A DNA stretch of 64,000 bases from assembly GCA_964461505.1 (NCBI GenBank), contig CAYWUW010000003.1:1-64000 (forward strand). The letters are read 5' to 3'. The stretch's first letter is position 1. Every line of letters begins with the position of its first letter. The notes under the pieces are model-generated. The model had not been told where the DNA came from and ran no database searches. It worked only from the letters and a program-made list of their open reading frames with translations. The position numbers and the translations under genes were made by a program. Positions 48,161-56,235 of the stretch are shown here, piece by piece. The stretch is from HK-STAS-PATE-42 sp964461505 (GTDB lineage Bacteria > Patescibacteriota > Saccharimonadia > Saccharimonadales > HK-STAS-PATE-42).

Positions 48161-49153
48161 TTAGTTTTTTTCGAGCTTGATTCCTGGGCCCATGGTTGGG
48201 GCAAGAGTTAAGCTTAAGATGTATTCGCCTTTGATGCTAGCCGGCTTGGCCTCGCGAACGGCTTTAAGAACTGTTTCGATATTTTCAAGCAGTTCAGTAG
48301 GCTTAAAATCTAATTTACCGACTCCAAGGTGGATGATGCCTTGCTTATCTACACGATATTCAACTTTTCCGGATTTGGCTTCGGAAACTGCTTTGGCAAT
48401 ATCGGCAGAAACGGTTCCAACTTTAGGGTTTGGCATTAAGCCTTTTGGGCCAAGCAAGCGGGCATATTTGCTAAGCTTAACCATGTTTTGTGGAGTTGAG
48501 ATGAGAACGTCAAAATCTATAACCTCTTTTTCAAGTTGTTCTAAGAATGTTTCATCGCCGAAGATGTCGGCTCCGGCTTTTTTGGCAACTTCGTGTTGAT
48601 CTGCTGGAGCAAAAACTGCTACTACCAATGTTTTGCCAGTTCCATACGGTAAAGAAACGGTTCCACGAAGGTTTTGATCGGCATGTTTTGGGTCTACTCC
48701 AAGCTTAATATGGAGTTCGGCACTCCCGGTAAACTTGGCGGTATTAAGCTTAGGCAAAAGTTCTACGGCTTCTTGCAAAGTGTAGAGTTTATCTTTTTGA
48801 ATAAGTTCGTTGGCTTTTTTATAAGATTTTGAACGGCGCTCTAGTTTGGATCTAGTAATTGGTTTGGGGCCTTTTTTGATAACTTCTTCAACCTCGCCAG
48901 AAGCAATTTTTTCTTTGCGTTCTTCTTTTGCGGCTTTGTCATCGGCTTCTTTTAGAGCTTTTGCAGATCTTTTGCCTGCTTTGGCGAGAGGTTTTTCTTC
49001 CCTAATTTCATCCTGATAATCCTCATCGGCAGCCTCGGAAGCTGTTTTTTGAGCATCTTCGATTGCATCTTCAAGTTCTGCAATTGTGTTTGCTTCGGTT
49101 AATGCAAGGCCGAGCTGAACGGCCTGTTCTAATAATTCGGCTTTTTTTGCCAT
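48161..49153 (-). CDS. rplA: 50S ribosomal protein L1 with N-terminal extension
   Basis: Ribosomal stalk protein that helps move the E-site tRNA and binds 23S rRNA. Residues about 105-330 match L1 (KDKLYTLQEAVELLPKL, VSLPYGTGKTLVVAVFAP, GLMPNPKVGTVSADIAKAV, ending MGPGIKLEKN). L1 is normally about 230 residues; this one is 330. The extra 100 are N-terminal: a predicted short helical hairpin (MAKKAELLEQAVQLGLALTE, HeH/SAP-like in look) and a Lys/Glu-rich linker. rplK lies 850 bases upstream with two small membrane genes between. Confidence 0.95.
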   Translation of the reverse strand: MAKKAELLEQAVQLGLALTEANTIAELEDAIEDAQKTASEAADEDYQDEIREEKPLAKAGKRSAKALKEADDKAAKEERKEKIASGEVEEVIKKGPKPITRSKLERRSKSYKKANELIQKDKLYTLQEAVELLPKLNTAKFTGSAELHIKLGVDPKHADQNLRGTVSLPYGTGKTLVVAVFAPADQHEVAKKAGADIFGDETFLEQLEKEVIDFDVLISTPQNMVKLSKYARLLGPKGLMPNPKVGTVSADIAKAVSEAKSGKVEYRVDKQGIIHLGVGKLDFKPTELLENIETVLKAVREAKPASIKGEYILSLTLAPTMGPGIKLEKN

Positions 49154-49322
49154 AAAGATTTTTGATCCTTTCAGTGGTGCAAACGATTAAGTTTAGTGTT
49201 TAAGATCTGGATTAGATCTTAAACTTAATCTCCCACATATTTAAGTTTAGTAGTGTTTGATATTATAACAGATTAAGATCTAAAGAAACAGACCAGAGTT
49301 GGCAACTAAAGCTCCGGGCTCT

Positions 49323-49446
49323 GTCATCCTGAGGAACGAGCGTAGCGAGTGACGTGAGGATCTAGTAATAAGGAATTCTTTTTTTTGATTGGATCCCCGC
49401 AACAAGTGTGGGACAGGCCTTCACATACGTTCAGAATGACAGTGTC
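49323..49446. repeat. 122-bp composite repeat, copy 2
   Basis: Nearly identical to 5008-5129 over about 120 bases, in a spacer (49154-49536) with no gene. Confidence 0.85.
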
Positions 49447-49536
49447 GTGAACTTAAGCTTAGTCCAAAAATCGCGGGTTCCCTGAAATATTCGATTAGAA
49501 TATTATCAGGGATCTACATCTTTATTAAATTTAAGC

Positions 49537-49728
49537 TTAGGTTTTCTTTTTGCTTTTAGCTTTTTTATTGCGAGTGTAGGCGATGGCGCCGGCTCCTGCG
49601 GCTGCGCCGATAACTGCAAGTGGAGGCAGAGTTGTGGCAACAGCCAGAGCAAATGCGGCGGCACCAAGTTTTTCGGGCGTGGTTTTTAAGAATTTATTTT
49701 TTGCTGGAGGTTGATTCTTGTTGGCCAT
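49537..49728 (-). CDS. Small membrane protein
   Basis: 63 residues: Lys-rich N-terminus, two hydrophobic segments rich in Ala and Gly (about 21-50), and a Lys-rich C-terminus. No family recognised. It sits between rplK and rplA on their strand, in a place where these two genes are usually adjacent. Confidence 0.6.
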   Translation of the reverse strand: MANKNQPPAKNKFLKTTPEKLGAAAFALAVATTLPPLAVIGAAAGAGAIAYTRNKKAKSKKKT

Positions 49729-49752
49729 AAGATTTAATCTTAAGCTTTAAGC

Positions 49753-49992
49753 TTAATCTGAGTTACGGTGTTTATAAAGCCTATAGGCACATCCACCTAG
49801 GGCTGGTAGAGCTGAAACTGCTGTTACCCATCCGGTTGTTGATTCAAAAACCAAAGAGCCCAAACAAATTACTGTTATTACTGGCGTGGCAACTCTTTCT
49901 AGCGTTGCTGCAGCCTGCTTCAAACTATCTAGATTATCTGCCATGTGATCTCTTAAGCTTAGCCTAGGAGAATCTTTGAATGGCACTGTCAT
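49753..49992 (-). CDS. Small membrane protein
   Basis: 79 residues from ATG 49992, or 63 from ATG 49944. Two hydrophobic segments (TPVITVICLGSLVFEST and GWVTAVSALPALGGCAY) end in a basic tail. No family recognised. The start at 49992 lies 8 bases after the rplK stop, which suggests one transcript. No good ribosome-binding site for either start. Confidence 0.6.
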   Translation of the reverse strand: MTVPFKDSPRLSLRDHMADNLDSLKQAAATLERVATPVITVICLGSLVFESTTGWVTAVSALPALGGCAYRLYKHRNSD

Positions 49993-50000
49993 GTTCTTTT

Positions 50001-50432
50001 TTATGCTTCTACTTCGACGCCCATGCTGCGGGCAGTTCCGGCAACTTGTTTTTTGGCGGCTTCGATGTCGTTTCCGTTTGTAAACTTAAGCTTGGCTTCG
50101 GCAATTTCTGTTAGTTGTTTTTGGGTTAGTTTACCGACTTTTTCCATGTGTGGTTTGCCAGATCCTTTTTTGATTCCAAGAGCTTTGAGAATTAGATCAT
50201 CAGTTGGAATTCCTGAAACGCGGAACTCGAAAGTTCTATCATCGTAAACTTTAAGCTTAACAATTACATCGGATCCGCGAAGATCTGATGTTTCTGCGTT
50301 AAATGCGTTGACAAAATCCATTGAATTAAGGCCATATTGGCCCATTACTGCTCCAACTGGAGGCCCTGCGGTTGCTCCACCTGCGGGAACTCTCATTTTT
50401 AGATTTGCGACGATCTTTTTTTCTGCTGCCAT
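50001..50432 (-). CDS. rplK: 50S ribosomal protein L11
   Basis: Part of the GTPase-associated centre, binding 23S rRNA. Clear L11 blocks: MRVPAGGATAGPPVGAVMGQYGLN, the GSDVIVKLKVYDDRTFEF hairpin and the C-terminal GSGKPHMEKVGKLTQKQL. Length 143 is standard. AAGGAA lies 7 bases before the start. It is the first gene of the string leading to rplA. Confidence 0.97.
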   Translation of the reverse strand: MAAEKKIVANLKMRVPAGGATAGPPVGAVMGQYGLNSMDFVNAFNAETSDLRGSDVIVKLKVYDDRTFEFRVSGIPTDDLILKALGIKKGSGKPHMEKVGKLTQKQLTEIAEAKLKFTNGNDIEAAKKQVAGTARSMGVEVEA

Positions 50433-50458
50433 AAAATTTCCTTTTTCTTAAGCTTAAT

Positions 50459-50500
50459 TCCTTTCGTTATCCTGAGCGTAGTGCAGCGGAGTTGAAGGAT
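50459..50500. repeat. Intergenic repeat before rplK
   Basis: TTATCCTGAGCGTAGTGCAG followed by GAAGGATCT, a common type of intergenic imperfect palindrome. A TAAGCTTA motif flanks it. Confidence 0.6.
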
Positions 50501-50578
50501 CTATTTGTTATTTTTGAAGCTTTATCTTCTTAAGTTTAAGAAGATTTGTAACAAAAGATATTATAGCACAAGGAGGAA

Positions 50579-50785
50579 CTAACCCTCGAGAGTATAGTGC
50601 AATAAAGCCGCTGCACCGCTTAGGGCTAAGGCCGTTACGAAACCGGTAGCGGTTGTTGTGGTAAGATCTGTTTCGTAAACAACTCTAGCTGCGGTAGCGC
50701 CAAGAGCTCCAGCTCCAGCACCCAGACCTAACAATCCCCTTACAGCATCTGAATTGAATGTACTCCCTAATGATCTTCTGGACAT
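50579..50785 (-). CDS. Small membrane protein
   Basis: 68 residues with two Ala/Gly/Leu hydrophobic segments (about 16-33 and 47-64) and Arg near both ends. No family recognised. It has its own promoter whose -10 box is 9 bases before ATG 50785. Confidence 0.6.
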   Translation of the reverse strand: MSRRSLGSTFNSDAVRGLLGLGAGAGALGATAARVVYETDLTTTTATGFVTALALSGAAALLHYTLEG

Positions 50786-50794
50786 ATGGAGTAT

Positions 50795-50823
50795 ATTCTA
50801 TCAGAAAAATTATTAAGAGTCAA
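50795..50823 (-). promoter_or_regulatory. Promoter TTGACT-17-TAGAAT
   Basis: TTGACT (50818-50823) and TAGAAT (50795-50800) on the minus strand, ending 9 bases before the start codon, so the mRNA would be nearly leaderless. Confidence 0.7.
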
Positions 50824-50837
50824 TATCTAGACAAAGT

Positions 50838-52274
50838 CTATATTAAGCTTAGTGCTAAGCTTAATCTTTTTTCTACTCTTTCGGAACCTAGAACATTGAG
50901 CATTTCGGCTAAGGGTGGCGTAACGCGAGATCCTGAAACGGCGTTTCTGATTAAGGCAAAGAGAATTGCCGGTTTGGTATCTTCTTCTGTAAGGAGCTCG
51001 CCCAGCTTAGTTTGCAGATCTTCAACCGAGAAATCTGAGTTCTTAAGCTTAGCAAGAGTTGCTTCAAGCAGTTTTTTGGCGAGATCTGGCTCTAGATTTT
51101 TGACATCTAGAAGTTGGGTTTTGGAAAGGTTTGGTTCTTTAAAGAAGAAGTTGGTGAGTTCTGGAATTTCGGAAAGGAGTTTTAGCCTTTCTTGTATTAA
51201 ACTTAGAACTTGTTTTTTGTATTCATCAGAAGCGGAACTGGCGGAATCTGGCCAGAAATTCTTAGAAAAACCCTCACCCTGCCCTCTCCCTCGGGAGAGG
51301 AGATATAGTTTATCTAAACTTAAGTTTCGGATGTGGTGACCGTTGATCCATTTGAGACGATCTTCGTCGTAGTTGGCGCCGGATTTGCCGATTCCTGCAA
51401 TTGAGAAAGTTTTGATAAGTTCATCGAGCGTGAAGATTTCTTGATTATTGCCTTTGCCGGGGTTCCAACCTAAAAGTGCTAAAAAGTTTAAGAATGCTTC
51501 AACAAGAATTCCATCTTCGAGATATTCAAGCGCGTCTTTAGCTCCATCGCGTTTGCCCAGCTTCTTTTTACCTCCGGGAGCCATAATTGGGGCTAAGGTT
51601 ACAAATTTGGGATGTTTAATTTCTAAAGCTTCGTAGATATTTAAGAATCTTGGTGTTGAGGCAATAAATTCATCAGATCTAAAAATATGAGTAATTTGCA
51701 TATCGTGATCATCGACAATGTGAGCGAACGGATAAGTTGCGAATCCGTCGGCTTTGATTAAAACGAGATCGTCAATTGCTTCTGGCCCGGCAGAAAGATC
51801 TCCGCGAACTTCATCATGCCACTTATGAGCTTTGGGATTTGATTTAAGCCTAAGAGAGTTTTTGCCGTATTCCCACGGAACGATGCGATCTTCGGTGATG
51901 TAATCTCTGTACAAAAATGGTTTCTTTTGGTTTTGGGCATCTTGACGCCAAGTTTCAACTTCTTCTGGAGTGACGTTATCTGCGTAGGCTAAACCTTTTT
52001 CATAAAGTTTTTGAGCGTACTGGCGGTGGAGTTCTTTTCTTTCGGATTGAAGGGCATATTCATCCCAATTAAGCTTAACTGCCTGGAGAGTACGCTTGAT
52101 GATTTCTACTCCGTTTTCGACTTCTCGTTTTTTATCTGTATCCTCAACTCTAAGAATAAATAGACCATCGTTCTGTTTAGCAAGAAGCCAAGCATAGAGC
52201 GCTGTGCGAACAGTTCCGATATGGATGTAGCCTGTTGGGCTCGGAGCTATTCTAGTGATTACTTTTTGTGACAT
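50838..52274 (-). CDS. gltX: Glutamyl-tRNA synthetase
   Basis: Class I synthetase charging tRNA-Glu (and tRNA-Gln if Gat amidotransferase is used). The HIGH motif is YIHIG in PSPTGYIHIGTVRTAL and the KMSKS loop is KKLGKRDGAKD. The GW motif ends the catalytic core, and the C-terminal anticodon domain (about 320-478) is helical. Length 478 is normal. A palindromic-repeat peptide (RGRGQGEGF) lies near residue 330. Confidence 0.96.
   Translation of the reverse strand: MSQKVITRIAPSPTGYIHIGTVRTALYAWLLAKQNDGLFILRVEDTDKKREVENGVEIIKRTLQAVKLNWDEYALQSERKELHRQYAQKLYEKGLAYADNVTPEEVETWRQDAQNQKKPFLYRDYITEDRIVPWEYGKNSLRLKSNPKAHKWHDEVRGDLSAGPEAIDDLVLIKADGFATYPFAHIVDDHDMQITHIFRSDEFIASTPRFLNIYEALEIKHPKFVTLAPIMAPGGKKKLGKRDGAKDALEYLEDGILVEAFLNFLALLGWNPGKGNNQEIFTLDELIKTFSIAGIGKSGANYDEDRLKWINGHHIRNLSLDKLYLLSRGRGQGEGFSKNFWPDSASSASDEYKKQVLSLIQERLKLLSEIPELTNFFFKEPNLSKTQLLDVKNLEPDLAKKLLEATLAKLKNSDFSVEDLQTKLGELLTEEDTKPAILFALIRNAVSGSRVTPPLAEMLNVLGSERVEKRLSLALSLI
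51268..51302. repeat. Palindromic repeat inside gltX
   Basis: CCCTCACCCTGCCCTCTCCC and CGGGAGAGG form a hairpin, read in frame as LLSRGRGQGEG at the junction of the catalytic and anticodon-binding parts. Confidence 0.75.
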
Positions 52275-52307
52275 TAAGCTTAATTATACCAAACATATTA
52301 AGCTTAG

Positions 52308-52336
52308 TTGACTATAAAGATTCAATGTGTTACAGT
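52308..52336 (+). promoter_or_regulatory. Promoter TTGACT-17-TACAGT
   Basis: TTGACT (52308-52313) and TACAGT (52331-52336). It ends 8 bases before ATG 52345, which excludes the GTG at 52327 as the start and predicts a leaderless message. Confidence 0.65.
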
Positions 52337-52344
52337 TAGTGAGG

Positions 52345-52887
52345 ATGATTTTAAGTTTAGTAGAAAAAGCCAATCTGATTCTGCCAGAAGGCTACAATGA
52401 GGACTTTAGCAATCCTTTCATATCGATTAACATCGGAGAGGGTAATTGCATTGCTGCATCTTTGATACTCTACACACTAAGAGAAGGCCCTATGGATATA
52501 ATTCGGTACACTACTGCGCTTGACGGTGAAGTTTCCTTCAACCATTTTCTGTGCACAGACACTCAACTTCCGATGGGTAGTATAGCGCACATGGTCTCTT
52601 GGGTGTACGCAAACCCTATGGAGGAGTACCTCCGGCACTATTGTTTCAGCGAAAATACAGCAAGAGCGGTATTAGCTGCTTGCGGGGTAAGTTTTCCGTA
52701 TCTAGGACGCAATAACACTGTTACCGAAGTTGGTCAGCAAGAGGGTGGCTATACGGTTACCGAAAGGTTTGCGTGGATTGATCCTGAGGCCCTATTAGAT
52801 CACGTTGCTCCAGGCCAAACTATGGATGCCTTGGCAAAAGCGGCAAATGCTGCGCTTGCGGATAAGCTTAGCGCAGCTGTGGTATAA
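52345..52887 (+). CDS. Unrecognised protein, possible Cys/His hydrolase
   Basis: 180 residues with no clear family. A Cys in GEGNCIAASLIL precedes a helix start and a His lies in SFNHFLCTD, an order seen in papain-like and transglutaminase-like folds, but this is only suggestive. No signal or membrane segment. The promoter, start and a strong terminator (52901-52932) frame it as a single-gene unit. TAARYTTA motifs lie at its start and end. Confidence 0.7.
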   Translation: MILSLVEKANLILPEGYNEDFSNPFISINIGEGNCIAASLILYTLREGPMDIIRYTTALDGEVSFNHFLCTDTQLPMGSIAHMVSWVYANPMEEYLRHYCFSENTARAVLAACGVSFPYLGRNNTVTEVGQQEGGYTVTERFAWIDPEALLDHVAPGQTMDALAKAANAALADKLSAAVV

Positions 52888-52900
52888 TTAAGTTTAATTC

Positions 52901-52932
52901 GCCAGTGGTGATTTTTGCCCGCTGGCTTTTTT
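52901..52932 (+). terminator. Intrinsic terminator
   Basis: GCCAGTGG ... CCCGCTGGC stem-loop followed by TTTTTT, 14 bases after the stop of the gene at 52345. Confidence 0.8.
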
Positions 52933-52968
52933 AAACCACAGAAATAATTAATTGGAGCTTGCGGATAA

Positions 52969-53004
52969 GATCCTCGATAAATTCCTTTGGAATTTTCAAG
53001 GATC
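52969..53004 (+). repeat. 36-bp palindromic element upstream of typA
   Basis: GATCCTCGATAAATTCC ... AATTTTCAAGGATC, 13 bases before the typA start; same family as 34578 (nusA) and 38485 (lemA). It would be in the 5' mRNA region of typA. Confidence 0.75.
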
Positions 53005-53017
53005 CAAAAGTTAATGT

Positions 53018-54829
53018 ATGCAAACGGAAAAAATTAGGAATCTAGCAATTATTGCGCACGTTGACCACGGTAAAACAACTTTGGTAGACGGACTTTTGAA
53101 GCAATCTAATACATTTAGAGATAATCAGGCCGAGATGGATCAAAGCTTAATTATGGATAAGCTGGCTCAAGAACGTGAACGCGGCATTACTATCACTGCT
53201 AAAATCACGGCTGTTAGGCATAATGATTTTAAGTTTAATATTATTGATACTCCGGGCCACGCAGATTTTGGCGGTGAAGTTGAAAGAACTTTGGGCATGG
53301 CCGATGGTTGCTTGCTAGTGGTTGATGCGCAGGAAGGCCCGATGCCGCAGACTAAGTTTGTGTTAGGAAAAGCTCTTGATTTGGGGCTTAAGCCAATTGT
53401 GGTGATTAATAAAATTGATAAAGATAGGGCAAGAATTTCGGAGGTAGAAGATGAGTTGGCAGATTTGTTCTTAGAGCTTGCAACGGAAGAAGATCAGCTC
53501 CACTACCCTGTTTATTATGCTATTGGAAGAGATGCCAAAGCCTGGGAAGCGGTTCCAGAGAATCCTGACGCTGCGGGAGATCTTGCTTGCATTTTTAAAG
53601 CGATTGGAGAAAAGATTCCGGCTCCAAAGGTGGAAGATGGCAAAACTCAACTCTTAATTACCAGTTTGGAATGGGATAGTTTTAAGGGTAAATCTGCGAT
53701 TGGCAAAATTAATCGTGGTGGGATGAAAAAAGGCCAGAATCTAATCTTAATTAAAAAAGATGGAACGGAAGTTAAGCTTAAGGTTGGTGAGTTATTTGAA
53801 TTTAAAGGGCTTGGTAAAGAGGAGGTGGCGGAAGCTCCGGCGGGCGACATTGTGGCTTTAACTGGGGCGGAAAAAGCGGAAATTGGCGAGACTCTGTGCG
53901 ATGAAGATCAGATCGAAGCATTGCCAGTTTTGGAGGTTGAAGCTCCGACTTTAAAAATGTATTTGGGGCCGAACACTTCTCCGTTTAAAGGGACAGAAGG
54001 CGAATTTACGACTTCTAGGCAAATTGGAGATAGGTTGAAAAGAGAGTTAGAAACGAACGTAAGCTTAAGGTTAGAAGAAAGTGGAATTGGTTTTATTGTT
54101 TCGGGCCGCGGTGAGCTACATCTTTCTGTTTTGATAGAAGATTTAAGGCGCGAAGGTTTTGAATTGGAGGTTGGCCGACCGCAAGTTGTTACAAAAGAGC
54201 AAGATGGTAAGGTTGTTGAACCTGTGGAAGAGCTGACAATTGAGGTTCCGCAAGAATTTGTTGGTGCTGTGCAAACGGAACTTGGCGCTAGGCGGGCTCA
54301 GTTGCAATCTCAAGATGTAAACTTAAGGGGCGTAAGGTTGATTTATCGAATTCCGACCAGAGCTTTAATTGGGCTTAGGGGTTTGATGATGACGGCCACA
54401 AAAGGCACGGCGATTATGAGCAGCTTAACGGTTGGATACGAACCTTTAAGTGCGGCAATTCCGCAAACTCGAAACGGAGCTTTAATCAGCTTTGAAACCG
54501 GCACGGCAACTCCGTATTCTTTAGAAAATGCTCAAGATAGAGGAACAGTTTTTATACCTGCTGGCGAAAAAGTTTATGCCGGCCAAGTGATTGGCTTAAA
54601 CTTAAGAAGAGAAGATTTAGAAGTTAATATTTGTAAAGAAAAGCACTTGACGAATACTCGGGCTTCGGGTTCTGATGGAGCTATTCAGTTGACTCCGCCA
54701 ACTATACTAAGCTTAGAAGAAAGTTTAGATTTTTTAGAAGATGATGAGCTGCTAGAAGTTACCCCCAAGAGTTTGCGCCTCCGAAAAAGATTTTTGAGTG
54801 CGAACGAAAGAAAAAAGAATAAGAAGTAG
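53018..54829 (+). CDS. typA: Ribosome-associated GTPase TypA/BipA
   Basis: Translational GTPase acting on ribosome assembly and stress response. Motifs: AHVDHGKTTLVDG (P-loop), RERGITI (switch region), DTPGHADFGGEVER, NKIDKDRA. Domain II follows at about 205-300, then EF-G domain III and V-like parts, and the BipA-specific C-terminal (RALIGLRGLMMTATKGTAIM; GQVIGLNLRREDLEVN). Length 603 is normal. The start is placed at ATG 53018, with a palindromic element just upstream. Confidence 0.96.
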   Translation: MQTEKIRNLAIIAHVDHGKTTLVDGLLKQSNTFRDNQAEMDQSLIMDKLAQERERGITITAKITAVRHNDFKFNIIDTPGHADFGGEVERTLGMADGCLLVVDAQEGPMPQTKFVLGKALDLGLKPIVVINKIDKDRARISEVEDELADLFLELATEEDQLHYPVYYAIGRDAKAWEAVPENPDAAGDLACIFKAIGEKIPAPKVEDGKTQLLITSLEWDSFKGKSAIGKINRGGMKKGQNLILIKKDGTEVKLKVGELFEFKGLGKEEVAEAPAGDIVALTGAEKAEIGETLCDEDQIEALPVLEVEAPTLKMYLGPNTSPFKGTEGEFTTSRQIGDRLKRELETNVSLRLEESGIGFIVSGRGELHLSVLIEDLRREGFELEVGRPQVVTKEQDGKVVEPVEELTIEVPQEFVGAVQTELGARRAQLQSQDVNLRGVRLIYRIPTRALIGLRGLMMTATKGTAIMSSLTVGYEPLSAAIPQTRNGALISFETGTATPYSLENAQDRGTVFIPAGEKVYAGQVIGLNLRREDLEVNICKEKHLTNTRASGSDGAIQLTPPTILSLEESLDFLEDDELLEVTPKSLRLRKRFLSANERKKNKK

Positions 54830-54833
54830 AATC

Positions 54834-55403
54834 TTAAGCAGCTAAACTTAAGCTGGCCTGCTCTTCAAGGGGCTTGACAAGGGGCTTGATTCCGGCAAGT
54901 TGGCCTAGCCTAGTTGAGGCGAGATGAGTTCTAATTGCAACTTGAGTTTCTGGGTTCATGCTTGCGATGGGGTTGCCTCCTGGTGTTGCAGCACGGCTTA
55001 GGGCCTGATTCATCGCCTGTAGAACTGGTGTCGTATACACTTCCCTCGCCCCCTGTATGCCTGGCCTAGCTCTCTCTGTGTCCCCGGCTAAAACTTCAGT
55101 TATATCCGTACGTGTTTTTTCAAGATCATTAACATCAGCATAGCTAAATGCACATTTTCCGACACAATACATCACACAAAAACTACTCCATTTAGCGGAT
55201 GTTCCTTGGCACTCTTCAACTTGCCGAGTTAAGCTTGATTTACTAACCATACCGAGAGGTTCCCGGCCAAGAGTTAGATCACGAGCAATAGCATCCGAAA
55301 TTTCCCACCAACCAGTTTGACAGAGGCGAACTGCCATTAGACCCTCATGCTCATCCGGCTCTTTTGGAGCAATAAAAGGTTCTACGTCGAATAAAGTTTC
55401 CAC
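54834..55403 (-). CDS. Unrecognised protein with Cys cluster
   Basis: 189 residues from a GTG start at 55403. No family recognised. A compact group of Cys lies near residues 65-85 (EECQGTSAKWSSFCVMYC, then GKC), a spacing suited to metal or Fe-S binding. The rest is helical. No signal peptide or membrane segment. An AGAGGG sequence about 10 bases before the GTG can serve as ribosome-binding site. It ends 4 bases after the typA stop on the opposite strand. Confidence 0.6.
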   Translation of the reverse strand: METLFDVEPFIAPKEPDEHEGLMAVRLCQTGWWEISDAIARDLTLGREPLGMVSKSSLTRQVEECQGTSAKWSSFCVMYCVGKCAFSYADVNDLEKTRTDITEVLAGDTERARPGIQGAREVYTTPVLQAMNQALSRAATPGGNPIASMNPETQVAIRTHLASTRLGQLAGIKPLVKPLEEQASLSLAA

Positions 55404-55505
55404 TAAGCTTAACCCTCTTTTTTTAGTTTGTTAGAACTTTTCTACGCTTAACTATAGCACTAGATGTGGCGTGGCATGAAGACTGTTGGGCTCTCGTTGT
55501 GGAAC

Positions 55506-56156
55506 TTAAACTGCGGAATCTGCTTTTTGTTGGAGTTCGCCCAGCTTTTGGGCAGGATCTGGGCTTTTGTGAATTTCGCCCCCAACGTAGAAGATATCGA
55601 CATTGGCTAAGCTTAAGTTGGAGATGTTTTTAGAGTTGATGCCACCATCCCAGGCGATTTCTAATTCTGGTTTAATTTCTTTAAGAATCTTTATTTTGGA
55701 GATTAAACTTAAGTCGGCAGAACCTCCGTGCTGGCCTAAGTTCCCAGAAAAAATTAGAACTTGATCTGCCAATTTGATAAGTTCGGAATAATCGTTTGGG
55801 GTGGAATCTTGCAGAAGAGAGATTCCAAGCAGAATGTTGGCATCTTTAATAAGCTTAATAGATTCGAGAAGGTTGTGGGAATCTGATTCGGCCTGCAGAA
55901 TAATAAGTTTGGGCCGATTATTTTGAGCAAGAATAAAGTTGAGAGCTTGCAGAGGCTGGGCAAACATCAGATGCGCGCTGTAAGTTAGAACTGGATCAAA
56001 ATAAATGTTGTGGTAATCGAGAGATGGCGTGGCTCCGAAGAAATCTGATGAAGAAAGATCGAGGTGGGCGAATTCAGAAATGCTAGCAACGAGTTCGGTT
56101 TGTTGGCGGAGCTGATGCGCATCTGTAGCAGTAATTGTAGGAACAACCAGTTTCAT
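55506..56156 (-). CDS. Ribulose-phosphate 3-epimerase-like TIM barrel
   Basis: 216 residues, with epimerase-type pattern: the catalytic region EFAHLDLSSSDFF in place of HxDxMDG, SAHLMFAQP in place of DVHLM, GNLGQHGGSA in place of GFGGQ and AWDGGINSKNI at the second phosphate-site Asp. The key metal His of the first motif is kept but several active-site residues are changed, so the substrate may not be ribulose-5-phosphate. It ends an apparent operon after the cytochrome-b5 protein. Confidence 0.65.
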   Translation of the reverse strand: MKLVVPTITATDAHQLRQQTELVASISEFAHLDLSSSDFFGATPSLDYHNIYFDPVLTYSAHLMFAQPLQALNFILAQNNRPKLIILQAESDSHNLLESIKLIKDANILLGISLLQDSTPNDYSELIKLADQVLIFSGNLGQHGGSADLSLISKIKILKEIKPELEIAWDGGINSKNISNLSLANVDIFYVGGEIHKSPDPAQKLGELQQKADSAV

Positions 56157-56235
56157 AAACTTAAGTTTAGCAGAACGCTCTAGAGATCTCTCAACAGGCT
56201 CGAGGTGACAAGATGGAAGTTTAGTTTTGTTTAGT

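Noticed and set aside
50758..51339. 193-residue plus-strand frame antisense to gltX
   Set aside because: Antisense shadow of the conserved gltX; composition is the complement of the synthetase.
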